Below, in pieces: positions 24,636 through 34,272 of a DNA stretch of 64,000 nt. The position numbers and the translations under genes are program-made. The notes below the pieces were generated by a model. The model had not been told where the DNA came from and did no database searches. It saw nothing but the letters and a program-made list of their open reading frames with translations. The DNA comes from Nicotiana tabacum (lineage: Eukaryota > Streptophyta > Magnoliopsida > Solanales > Solanaceae). Positions within the stretch are counted from its first letter, which is position 1. Each line of letters begins with the position of its first letter. The stretch is from NCBI RefSeq assembly GCF_000715075.1, contig NC_134082.1:107796399-107860398 (forward strand). The letters run 5' to 3'.

Positions 24636-24662
24636 CAATAAATTAAAATGTCTCGACTTATA
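24490..24662 (+). repeat. Internal CACTA-2 repeat block, copy 1
   Basis: Contains AAGAACATGAAACGCTCGGA, TCTTTTAGGTATTGATACAC and a TCTCGACTTATATCAATTAA tail. Further copies are at 28345-28500 and 28915-29065, and an inverted piece of the tail at about 28258-28305. This shows local duplication of an interior segment with its flanking AT repeats. Confidence 0.75.
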
Positions 24663-24669
24663 TCAATTA

Positions 24670-24672
<3 letters not shown>

Positions 24673-24702
<30 letters not shown>

Positions 24703-24840
24703 TGTATGTATGTATGTATGTATGTATGTATGTATGTATGTATGTATGTATGTATGTATGTATGTATGTATGTATGTATGTATGTATGTATGTATGTATG
24801 TATGTATGTATGTATGTATGTATGTATGTATGTATGTATG
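24673..24840. repeat. (TATG)42 microsatellite
   Basis: Uninterrupted tetranucleotide run of 168 bases. Apparent Met-Tyr-Val-Cys ORFs in three frames are translations of the repeat. Confidence 0.97.
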
Positions 24841-24849
24841 TATAAGCTA

Positions 24850-25099
24850 TATAGTATAGTATAGTATAGTATAGTATAGTATAGTATAGTATAGTATAGT
24901 ATAGTATAGTATAGTATAGTATAGTATAGTATAGTATAGTATAGTATAGTATAGTATAGTATAGTATAGTATAGTATAGTATAGTATAGTATAGTATAGT
25001 ATAGTATAGTATAGTATAGTATAGTATAGTATAGTATAGTATAGTATAGTATAGTATAGTATAGTATAGTATAGTATAGTATAGTATAGTATAGTATAG
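24850..25099. repeat. (TATAG)50 microsatellite
   Basis: Perfect pentanucleotide run of 250 bases, exactly 50 units, abutting the truncated end of the solo LTR at 25100. The apparent 97-codon minus-strand ORF is a translation of the repeat. Confidence 0.97.
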
Positions 25100-25754
25100 G
25101 GAGTCGTGATGGCGCCTACTAACGGAGCTAGGCCAGCCAAACTTTAAACATTCTCTGATAACTTCTCAACAATAACCATATATGAAAGCAATTAAATAAA
25201 AACAAACAGAATGCTTTAAGTTTATAAAATTGAAATTCAAATGCGGAAGTTTAAGACAAATCTCTACCCAAAATCTGGTGTCACTAACTCACGGACTGCT
25301 AAAGAGTGCTACAAACAAGTCTGAATGGAAATACAAAATATCTGTCTCGGTACAATGAAGATAAACTAAACATGGAGAAGGACTTCGGCCTGCGAACGCC
25401 GACTAGGCTACCTTGAAGTCTCTGGACTGAAGTCAGCTCCCGATCAATACGCTACTGCTGCGGTCCTAAAGCTGCTCCGATACCGTAATCCGTGCAAAAA
25501 GCACAGAAGTGCAACATCAGCACAACCGACCCCATTGCTGGTAAGTGCCTGGCCTAACCCCGAAGAGGTAGTGACGAGGCTAGGACTAGACTCCAGATAA
25601 ACCTGAGCAGATATATAATATGTTGCGGAAAATAAACAGGAATAAGCAGTTTAAAATGGGAGGGGTACATGCTTCGGGGAAACATATCAAGACCAACAAA
25701 GAAACTTATTAAAATATGAAAGGACAACTCAATACCTACAACGATACAATAACA

Positions 25755-26010
25755 ATACTGTTGCGGCGCGCAACCTGATCCCTTATCATTTAACATTGTT
25801 GCGGCGTGCAACCCGATCCACATATATATATATAGCTGTTGCGGCACGCAACCCAATCTAATATAATATCTGTTGCGGCGTGCAACCCGATCCAATTCAT
25901 TCTCTTGTGGTAGGCATACCACCCGCTCCCATTTCATCATATTTTGTGGTAGGCGTACCACCCGCTCCTATTTCATTATCTTGTGGTAGGCGTACCACCC
26001 GCCCCCATTT
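25755..26010 (-). repeat. Array of seven hairpins in solo LTR 3
   Basis: Four copies of GTTGCGGCGTGCAAC (stem GTTGC/GCAAC, loop GGCGY) followed by three of GTGGTAGGCGTACCAC (stem GTGGTA/TACCAC, loop GGCG), spaced 30-55 bases apart. One copy has CACGC in place of CGTGC in the loop side, and one has CAT for CGT. Each is followed by a CCGATCC or CCGCTCC phrase. Confidence 0.85.
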
Positions 26011-27121
26011 TAGTTCATCAATATCGTCGATGAAAACAATCACGAACAAATCCAAATAGGGAACATAAGGAATATACTAACTTCCCGGCAAGGGAGAAAC
26101 ATCTATAACCAAACTTGTTACCACATCTAACTACTTCAGCTATAAATAAACTTATTACAACACCTAACACAAAGAATCATCAACCTAAGCATCCGTAATA
26201 TCAAATAAGAACACAATGCAAGGGAACCACAACTCAACAATAGCCCGGCAAGGGTGCAACGTGATAATCTCTTCCCTTTCTCACTTTTACTTCATGACTC
26301 CCTTCACCACTCGAGCCAATACTCTAGAGTTTCAATTATCACTTATACTTTCACAATTCGTTACACAACTGGAGTCAAAGCTCCTCAATGTTCATAGGTC
26401 ACAATTCTTTCCACAACTTTACACAACAATAATAGAAATCTTCATCAAGGCATGAATAATACAACAAAATCATGGAAATCACAATATAAGACTCACGGTC
26501 ATGCTTGTCACCAACGTATAGATACTCGTCACATTGCCTATACGTCGTACTCAACAAGAAGCAAGTAGCAGATATGACTCAACTCCTGATCCCTCAAGCT
26601 AAGGTTAGACCGAACACTTACCTCGAATGCTCCAACTCAAGTCTCGATTATAGCTTTACCTCTCGAATTCACCACCCAACCGCTCGAATCTAGTCACAAA
26701 TTGCTTGAATGCATTAATAATTACTATTGGAACTAACCCCAAAGCATAAAAATAGTTTTTACAAGGTTTTTCCCAAAAAGGTCAAAAATACCCCCGGACC
26801 CACGTGGTCGAAACTCGAGGTTCGGACCAAAACCCGGTTACCCATTCTCCCACGAATCCAAATATATGTTTTGTTTTGAAATCGGACCCCAAATTGAGGT
26901 CCAACTTCTCAATTTATAGAAAACCTAGGTTCTACCAAAAACACCCAATTTCCCCATGAAAATCTTTGATTTGAATTTGAAATCATGTTAAAAGATGTCA
27001 AGGAATAAAGAAATTAAGTTAGAAATCGCTTACCAATCGTTTTGGAGAAGAAAAGTTGTTTGAAAAATCGCCTCTTAGGTTTTGGGTTTTGAAAAGTGGA
27101 TAAAATGACTGAAAATTCCGA

Positions 27122-27415
27122 ATTTATATATATGCTGGGGGCTGGCGCGGATCGCATAGATATGCACTGCGGCCGCGTGGTTGCCAGCGCGGACCGCGCG
27201 GAAATGCACCGCGGCCGCGCCGAGGGAGGGAAGAAGTGGGCTCTCTGAACCCACCCAGCGCAGACCACACTGATTTGGTGCGCGGCCGCGCTGGCCGACC
27301 TGGCTACCAACCCTTTGAACCCCCAACACGCGGACTGCACAGAAAAGCACTGCGGCCGCGTGGCTTCCAGCGCGGACCGCGCGGAAATGGCCGCGGCCGC
27401 GTTGGGCCTGCTACA
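27122..27415 (-). promoter_or_regulatory. Solo LTR 3 promoter: TATA-like site and CGCGGCCGCG cluster
   Basis: On the minus strand CATATATATAAATTC is immediately preceded by about 270 bases with four degenerate 60-70-base units containing CGCGGACCGCGCGG and GCGGCCGCG. The placement matches the palindrome clusters of the other Tekay-type LTRs, but the motif is different. Overlapping ORFs on both strands (27014-27463) reflect the GC-rich repeats. Confidence 0.55.
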
Positions 27416-28115
27416 ACTGAACCTGCATTTTTTTAAGTCTAAGACCTTCCGGGCCCCACTCAAAACTCACCCCAGCCCTCGGGGCTCCAACCAAACATAC
27501 ATATGATCTTAAAAACATCTTACGGTCTCATTTGTGAGATCAAATCGCCAAAATAACATCATATACATAGAATCAAGCCTCAAAACACATGATTTTCTTT
27601 CAACTTTCATAAAACTCCAATTTCCCATTTTAAGTCTGAAACACGTCATATGACGTCCGTTTTTAGCCAAACTTTACAGATAGTTCTTAAAACATATTTA
27701 AGACTCGTACCGGGCGTCGGAACCAAAACACGAGCCCGATACCACAGTTTTCTGATCAATTTTCTTCTTCATTTTCCTTAATAAATTTCAGGAAAATAAT
27801 TTCACATAAAAATTCATTTCTCGGGCTTGGGACCTCGGAATTTGATTCCGGGCACATGCCCAAGTCCCATATTTTCTACGGACCCCCTGGGACCATCGAA
27901 TCACAGGTCCGGGTCCGTTTACCCAAAATGTTGACCGAAGTCAATATTATACATATTAATATCAAAATTCATCAAATTTCTCACATAGTTCGCATATTTC
28001 AACATAAAAGCTTTTCCGGCTACGCGCCCGGACTGCGCACACAAAATCGAGGCAACTAAAAGCGAGGTTGTCAAAGCCTCGGAAGCACGAAACAAGGAAG
28101 AATTACGGTGATGAC

Positions 28116-28195
28116 AGTATAGTATATATACTAAGTGTATTATATATCAAGGTATATTCGATATATATAGTATAATATAGTATATAGTATATAAG

Positions 28196-28252
<57 letters not shown>

Positions 28253-28496
28253 ATACATATATTAATTGATACAAGTCGAGACGTTTTAATTTATTGTTAA
28301 TATATATATATAAAAGCTATATTCGATATAATATTAGGTATGTATATATAAGAACATGAAGCGCTCGGAACACAGGGACGAGTTCTTTTAGGTATTGATA
28401 CACTTGTAAATTGATTCATCGACTTATAACCTACTCATATGCATGTATATATATTAACAATAAATGAAAACGTCTCGACTTATATCAATTAATATA

Positions 28497-28589
<93 letters not shown>

Positions 28590-28731
28590 CTATATTCGAT
28601 ATAATATTAGCTAATGCACTAATACTTAGTGCATAGTATAGTATAGTATATATATACTAAGTGTATTATATATACTAAGTGTATAGTATAGTGTATTATA
28701 TAATACACTATACTATATATATAGTATAGTG

Positions 28732-28766
<35 letters not shown>

Positions 28767-29074
28767 TCGATATAATATTAGCTAATGCACTAATACTTAG
28801 TGCATAGTATAGTATAGTATAGTATAGTATATATACTAAGTGTATTATATATCAAGGTATATTCGATATATATAGTATAATATAGTATATAGTGTGTGTG
28901 TCTATATATATATATATAAGAACATGAAGCGCTCGAAACACAGGGACGGGTTCTTTTAGGTATTGATACACTTGTAAATTAATTCATCGACTTATAACCT
29001 ACTCATATGCATGTATATATATTAACAATAAATTAAAACGTCTTGACTTATATCAATTAATATATATATATAAG

Positions 29075-29106
<32 letters not shown>

Positions 29107-29110
29107 TAAA
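28116..29110. repeat. AT microsatellites and duplicated CACTA-2 interior
   Basis: Long (AT)n runs at 28196-28253, 28499-28588, about 28733-28772 and 29073-29104 alternate with repeats of CTAATGCACTAATACTTAGT, ATACTAAGTGTATTATATAT and the 24490-type block (copies at 28345-28500 and 28915-29065). The pattern indicates tandem duplication of a unit near 570 bases. Confidence 0.8.
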
Positions 29111-29185
29111 TTGAATTAAAATCCTAAATTTATACTACATATGTACATAATTTTAAATTGAATTAAAAGTAATTTATTTTTTTTA

Positions 29186-29275
29186 TAGAAATAGCGACCA
29201 ACTTTGGTCGCTATTTTGGTCAAAAAGTCAAAACTTATTTTGCTACCAAAATAGCGACCAAAGTTGATCGCTATT
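29186..29275 (+). repeat. Displaced part of CACTA-2 5' subterminal array
   Basis: Two further palindromes, AGCGACCAACTTTGGTCGCT and ATAGCGACCAAAGTTGATCG, flank TTTTGGTCAAAAAGTCAAAA. A similar TTTTGGTCAAAGCAGTCAA occurs in CACTA-1 near 7521-7540, which suggests the two CACTA families share an ancestral subterminal segment. Confidence 0.65.
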
Positions 29276-29289
29276 TTTAATTCCAGTAT

Positions 29290-29445
29290 CAAAATCGGAT
29301 TTCCCCTCCCATTCTTTCAAAAAAATTCCCCAAAATCTCTCTTTTCTCTCTCACACTCAATCCCCCTCCGACTCCCAGTAGCCACCCACGCCACCGACGA
29401 CCACCGACGGTAGCAGCTCCACCGCCGGCGACCTCCATTCCCAAG
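29290..29445 (+). other. CACTA-2 leader exon with splice donor
   Basis: CT-rich leader (TCTCTCTTTTCTCTCTCACA) then CCACCGACGACCACCGACGG, ending CCCAAG|GTAGGTTTC at 29445/29446. It lies just inside the 5' array, matching the placement in CACTA-1. No long ORF, so probably a 5' untranslated exon. The 67-codon minus-strand ORF here is a shadow. Confidence 0.5.
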
Positions 29446-29508
29446 GTAGGTTTCTTTCTCCTTTCTTTGTTTTTTTCGAAATACAGTGATTTTGTTTAAT
29501 TTATCCAT

Positions 29509-29645
29509 GTTAGGGTTCAAAGTTATATATTATTTGTTCAACCATGTTAGGGTTCAAAGTTAATTTCTCCATATTAGGGTTTAATTTCTCCATGTTAGGG
29601 TTCAAAGTTAGCTCAACCATATTAGGGTTCAAAGTTATATATTAT
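29509..29645 (+). repeat. Short tandem repeat, ATGTTAGGGTTCAAAGTTA units
   Basis: About four to five copies of an 18-35-base unit containing CATGTTAGGGTTCAAAGTTA, partly decayed, in the presumed first intron. Confidence 0.75.
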
Positions 29646-29754
29646 TTGCATTTTTTAGGGTTCTTATTAATACATTTAGTCCAAAATATTTAGTTTTACC
29701 TACTAATTTGGGGAAGAAATTGTTTGAAGAGAAGAAACCCTAAGAGTTCCACCT

Positions 29755-31260
29755 TTAGGATTATGTATTGGAATTTTAGTTTATAAATTAAAATTTTAGG
29801 ATATGACTTGAACTTTTGTGGATATGAGTTGAACCTTTAGGATATGAATTGAACCTTTAAGATATGAATTGAAATTTTTGGTTTATGTATTGGAAGTTTA
29901 GTTTTAAATTAAAATTTTAGGATATGAATTGAACTTTTGTGGATATGAGTTGAACCTTTAGGATATGAATTAACCATTTAGGATATGAATTGGACTTTTA
30001 GTTTACGTATTGGAATTTTAGTTTATAAATTGAAATTTTAGGATATGACTTGAACTTTTGTGGATATGAGTTGAACTTTTAGGATATGAATTGAACCTTT
30101 AGGATATGAATTGGACTTTTAGTTTATGTATTGAAATTTTAGTTTATAAATTAAAATTTTAGGATATGACTTGAACTTTTGTGGATATGAGTTAAACCTT
30201 TAGGATATGAATTGAACCTTTAGGATATTAGTTTATGTATTGGAATTTTAGTTTATAAATTGAAATTTTAGGATATGACTTGAACTTTTGTGGATATGAG
30301 TTGAACCTTTAGGATATGAATTGAACATTTAGGATATGAATTGGACTTTTAGTTTATGTTTTTGAATTTTAGTTTATATATTGAAATTTTAGGATATGAC
30401 TTGAACTTTTATGGGTATGAGTTGAACCTTTAGGATATGAATTGAACATTTAGGATATGAATTGGACTTTTAGTTTATGTATTGGAATTTTAGTTTATAA
30501 ATTGAAATTTTAGGATATGACTTGAACTTTTGTAGATATGAGTTGAACCTTTAGGATATGAATTGAATCTTTAGGATATGAATTGGACTTTTAGATTATG
30601 TATTGGAATTTTAGTTTATAAATTGAAATTTTAGGATATGACTTGAACTTTTGTGGATATGAGTTGAACCTTTAGGATATGAATTGAACCTTTAGGATAT
30701 TGGTTTATGTATTGGAATTTTAGTTTATAAATTGAAATTTTAGGATATGACTTGAACTTTTGTGGATATGAGTTGAACCTTTAGGATATGAATTGAACCT
30801 TTAGGATATTAGTTTATGTATTGGAATTTTAGTTTATAAATTGAAATTTTAGGATATGACTTGAACTTTTGTGGATATGAGTTGAACCTTTAGGATATGA
30901 ATTGAACCTTTAAGATATTAGTTTATGTATTGGAATTTTAGTTTATAAATTGAAATTTTAGGATATGACTTGAACTTTTGTGGATATGAGTTGAACCTTT
31001 AGGATATGAATTGAACCTTTAGGATATGAATTGAAATTTTTGGTTTATTTATTGGAATTTTAGTTTATAAATTAAAATTTTAGGATATGACTTGAACTTT
31101 TGTGGATATGAGTTGAACCTTTAGGATATGAATTGAAATTTTTGTGTATGAATTGAACTTTTAGGATATGAATTGAAATATTTGTGTATGAATTGAACTT
31201 TTAGAATATGAATTGAGCCTTTAGGATATGAATTGAACTTTTGTGGATATGAATTGAAAT
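29755..31260 (+). repeat. Minisatellite of about 12 units, 108-123 bases each
   Basis: The anchor GACTTGAACTTTTGTGGATA recurs near 29802, 30047, 30165, 30276, 30519, 30639, 30747, 30855, 30965 and 31087, with variants between. Each unit is itself built of shorter phrases around TTTAGGATATGAATTGAA. Unit length alternates because one GGATATGAATTGGACTTTT piece is present or absent. It probably lies in an intron of the CACTA-2 transposase gene. Confidence 0.9.
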
Positions 31261-31269
31261 TAAAGATTG

Positions 31270-32107
31270 CGGGAGGATTTTGTAGAAGGGGTTGATGACT
31301 TTATTAGACATGCAATGCAACTTCCACCAAGAATAACTTAGACACAGTACCTGGCATAGTGTGCCTTTAATTGTTGTTCTCATTAGCGACAATGATGATG
31401 AGAAGGCAATGGTATGTGTTTCAAACAGTGATGATGTAGGTAGGAATTTAACATTTCCTAAATTGATAAAAGAAAAGGTTATAGAGGAATTCTCTACTTC
31501 ATTTTCCAAGAGGAAGTAGAGAATTCCTCTATAACCTCTTCTTTTATCTGCTTAGGAAATGTTAAATTCTTACCTACACCATCACTGTTTGAAATACATG
31601 CCGTTGCCTTCTCATCATCATTGTCGCTAATGAGAACAACTATTGATCAAAGACACACCCTGTCGGGTACTGTATCCAAGTTACTCTCTGTATCTAAGTT
31701 CATCCCGAGTAACAATACCACGAGGATAATCACCAAAGCCACCAGACAACTTTACGATGCTAATGAAGTAAGATGAGTTATTCAATGAGACTCGTATTGT
31801 AAAGAAGAAGAAATAGACTGATCCAGAAAGGTGGGTCGAGGGTCGAGCCTCGACTATAAATGTAAGTTTTTTACTTTTTATTAAGCATTTTGATTTACTT
31901 TTATATAAATTTTGAAATACTAATTCAATATAATTTTTCTTATAGGTTCGCTTCACAGCTGATGTGGGGGAATTCATACGCAGTCAGCCACCTAATGAGT
32001 CGGGCGAGGCAATCCAACTTTCGGATGAGGATGCTGAAAGAACACTCCTTGAGTACTTTATATACTTTGAACTAGACAATAGAACCAGTTTTCGAATGGG
32101 CTTGTAA
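31270..32107 (+). pseudogene. CACTA-2 transposase C-terminal exon remnants
   Basis: Coding-like sequence (VVLISDNDDEKA, then VIEEFSTS) appears at about 31373-31520. A segment with RWVEGRAST follows before an intron (GT at 31862-31863, AG at 31944-31945, 84 bases). The last exon at 31946-32107 opens VRFTADVGEFIRSQPP and contains SGEAIQLSDEDAERTLLEY, ending TAA at 32105. The WVE.RA and QP.(N/D)E.G patterns resemble C-terminal parts of plant CACTA-associated proteins. Part of the first exon is duplicated in inverse orientation (31513-31678), so the gene is broken. Assignment is tentative. Confidence 0.5.
31333..31678. repeat. Fold-back inverted duplication of a CACTA-2 coding segment
   Basis: Arms at about 31333-31500 and 31513-31678 are inverted copies joined by a 12-base spacer (ATTTTCCAAGAG). 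The core GAAGTAGAGAATTCCTCTAT pairs without a mismatch; outside it the arms show scattered differences. Both arms translate to the same coding-like sequence (LTFPK, VIEEFSTS), so the second is a flipped copy of an exon. A transcript through it would form a hairpin of about 165 base pairs. Confidence 0.85.
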
Positions 32108-32177
32108 TAAGCGTTAACTTAGTTTTGTTAGCTTAATGTGTTAGTTCTATTGAACTTTATACTTTGTTGCTTTTTAT

Positions 32178-32178
32178 T

Positions 32179-32217
<39 letters not shown>

Positions 32218-32232
32218 TGTTGTTGTTGTTGG
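32178..32232. repeat. (TTG)n microsatellite
   Basis: About 16 TTG units with one TTTA interruption. The Leu-rich and Gln-rich ORFs here are translations of it. Confidence 0.9.
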
Positions 32233-32329
32233 CATAAAATGTCTGTTTAGGATTTTTGGTAAGCTGGCAGGTGGTGTAACTGCCAAAAGGTGTAGCTACC
32301 AAAACAGGCATTTTCTGGCAAAAATATTC

Positions 32330-32985
32330 CAAGAAAAGCGACCAACTTTGGTCGCTAATTGGTCGCTTTTCCCTTAAAAAAATAAATTTTCTGGGCAATA
32401 GCGACCAAACTTGGTCGCTATTTAACCCAGATTTCTCAAAAGCGACCAACTTTGGTCATTATTCTATTTCAAAAAAATAATTTCTGGAAATATAGCGACC
32501 AAAGTTGGTCGCTTATAATTAAAAAAAAAAATATTTCTTGAAGTTAGCGACCAACTATGGTCGCTTATTTTTTTTAAATAAATAAATAAATAAATAAAAA
32601 AGCGACCAATCTTGGTCTCTATTTTCCAGATTTTAAAATATAATATTTGGATTAGAGATCAAAGTTGGTCGGTTTTTTATGATTAATAATAAATAAATAA
32701 ATAACGTATTTTACATTTAGAGACCAACTTTGATCGCCAAAATTATATTATTAAAATAATAAAGCGACCAAAGTTGGTCGCTATAGTCTTTACCCGGAAT
32801 ATTTGGTCCTTTTACCTTAGAGACCAAAGTTGGTCGCTAATTAGCGACCAACTTTGGTCCCTAAAATAAAGGGATCAGCAATATTGCGACCAGGCATGTT
32901 TGGTCGCTTTTTGGTCGCTTTTAGGCCTATAAGCGTCCAACTTTGGTCGTTTTTGTGGTCGCTTTTTACCGAATTTCTAATAGTG
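32330..32985 (+). repeat. CACTA-2 3' subterminal palindrome array and terminus
   Basis: At least a dozen copies of GCGACCAAAGTTGGTCGC variants, an AAATAAAT run (32577-32605) and the terminal TTTTTACCGAATTTCTAATA followed by GTG. Some copies read GAGACCAA or GATCGC, as expected from drift. Confidence 0.8.
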
Positions 32986-34272
32986 AGAGGTATCATGGTC
33001 TTTCGACATTCCGAGAAGTTCTATTAACGTACTTCTCATGCATTGCACTCATTTACATGTGCATATACACATGACCTAGACAGCGTTATATACGCGTATA
33101 TATGTATATATATGTATATGGAATATGGGAAAAGGTTACGGGCGTTATATACGCACCACCACTGGATTAGCTGGTATACGTTGATGATTTGCCCATGGTG
33201 GTCGAGATGATATGATAGGACGCCCTCAGAGGCATGATAGTGTTATGCCATTATATATGCGTATATATAAGTATATATATGTACATGGGATATGGAAAAG
33301 GTTATGACGTTATATACGCACCACCACCTGATCAGTTGGTATATGATGATGATTTTGCCCACTGTGGCTGAGATGATATGATGGAATGTCCTTAGAGGCT
33401 TGATAATGTTATGAACACATATACTTATGCACGACAAGACATTCATACGCACATGAATAACACTTTGATAGCGAGAAGTAATCTTGTACTAAACGAAACG
33501 ACTTTCTTTTTTTCATAACAAAAATGAAAGATACGTGAGATGTTGAATATTTGAAGAACACTAGTGATTTTAAATGGTGTTCTAAAATTGGTCACTGCAT
33601 AAGTGATTATACTGATTTGACGTGCATTTTTGGACTTTGCTCAAATAAACTGAAGTAACAAACTAACACATATTGGAATTTGGTGCGCTATTTATTTTTT
33701 TGCAATAATCCTTATTGATTTTTCCCAGATAACATAATCAGAGTATAAAAGTCGAATTTGTTACTGTTACGTTAATTTGAAGCTTTAATAATTTAGTTTT
33801 CAAATAAATATCTTTAAAATTTATGATGATACAAGAGGATATTAACGACTAACCACACATTTTGAAATGGTAAATAAGTTTTTAATGTAGTACATATGCG
33901 TAAAAATCTCTTAGAATTTATTTTTGGAATTAAACATTTGCCCCAAATAAATCATTACCTGAACCAAACAGGAACTGGGTTATAGGTGATACTATATAAA
34001 GATGATGGAGAAAATTTGTCATTGTTACACAAAGCCAAGAGAGAAAATATTATTACAGGAAAATGATTTTTTTGTTCTTCTACCATTGAGTTGAGATATT
34101 TGAAAAAAACGGTTCAGTGATACAATATTGTCCACTTACAATTGTACATTACGAGTTGTGGCCATGTTGGCCCCTGATAGTTACTAAAGTAATGAATGAG
34201 TTTCGGAGTGGTTCCCTCGGTCCAGTTTGGAACCGGGTGCCAACCACGCCTCCCAAGATTTAGGGCTTGACA
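32986..34272 (+). repeat. LTR-like debris with an internal tandem duplication
   Basis: A segment of about 165 bases containing TTATATACGCACCACCAC and GAGATGATATGAT occurs twice, at 33083-33247 and 33248-33415. The right edge reads AGATTTAGGGCTTGACA and stops at 34272 exactly where Ogre pol sequence resumes. Its reverse complement TGTCAAGCCCTAAATC resembles Tekay-type LTR ends (TGTCAAGACCCC in Tekay-2). I read it as a partial plus-strand LTR inserted in, or joined by deletion to, the Ogre pol. The left end and target duplication are not found. Confidence 0.45.
33083..33415 (+). repeat. Tandem duplication, two units of about 165 bases
   Basis: Both units run from a TATATATG-rich start through GGGATATGGAAAAGGTTA, ACGCACCACCAC and TGCCCA.(G/T)G.TG(G/C) to AGAGGC.TGATA.TGTTATG. 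They have diverged by scattered substitutions. Confidence 0.75.

Larger units (their letters stand above)
25100..28115 (-). mobile_element. Solo LTR 3 (Tekay-type family), left end truncated
   Basis: It opens GGAGTCGTGATGGCGCC, equivalent to bases about 20-35 of the other Tekay-type LTRs (GTCGTGATGACGCC), so the expected TGTCACGACC terminus is missing. It ends GGTGATGACA at 28115. It shares layout with the LTRs of Tekay-1 and Tekay-2: a hairpin array (25755-26010), a TATA-like site (about 27122-27133) with a GC-rich palindrome cluster, then CCTCGGGGC and AATGACCTG-type phrases. No interior is present. It sits in the AT-rich microsatellite zone of CACTA-2. Confidence 0.75.
23629..32985 (+). 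mobile_element. CACTA-2: CACTA (En/Spm) transposon with internal insertions
   Basis: The left end CACTACTAGAATTCCGG and the right end CCGAATTTCTAATAGTG (reverse complement CACTATTAGAAATTCGG) form imperfect terminal inverted repeats. Both ends carry arrays of GCGACCAAAGTTGGTCGC. Inside are, left to right, a leader exon with splice donor (to 29445), a minisatellite (likely intronic), transposase-like exon remnants (31270-32107) and the 3' array. The element is expanded by microsatellites and a solo LTR (25100-28115). The flanking triplets TAT and AGA do not match, so the two ends may come from different copies or the flank may be rearranged. Confidence 0.75.

Noticed and set aside
24648..25140. 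Long ORFs of Met-Tyr-Val-Cys and Tyr-Tyr-Thr-Ile repeats
   Set aside because: Translations of (TATG)n and (TATAG)n microsatellites, open in several frames and without context.
27014..27463. 149-codon minus-strand ORF rich in Ala, Ser and Arg
   Set aside because: Produced by the GC-rich palindrome cluster of solo LTR 3, with open frames on both strands.
31201..31509. 102-codon minus-strand ORF over the fold-back
   Set aside because: Mirror image of the coding-like plus-strand arm; the plus-strand reading matches in both arms.
32138..32449. Leu-rich and Gln-rich ORFs
   Set aside because: Translations of the (TTG)n run and subterminal palindromes of CACTA-2.
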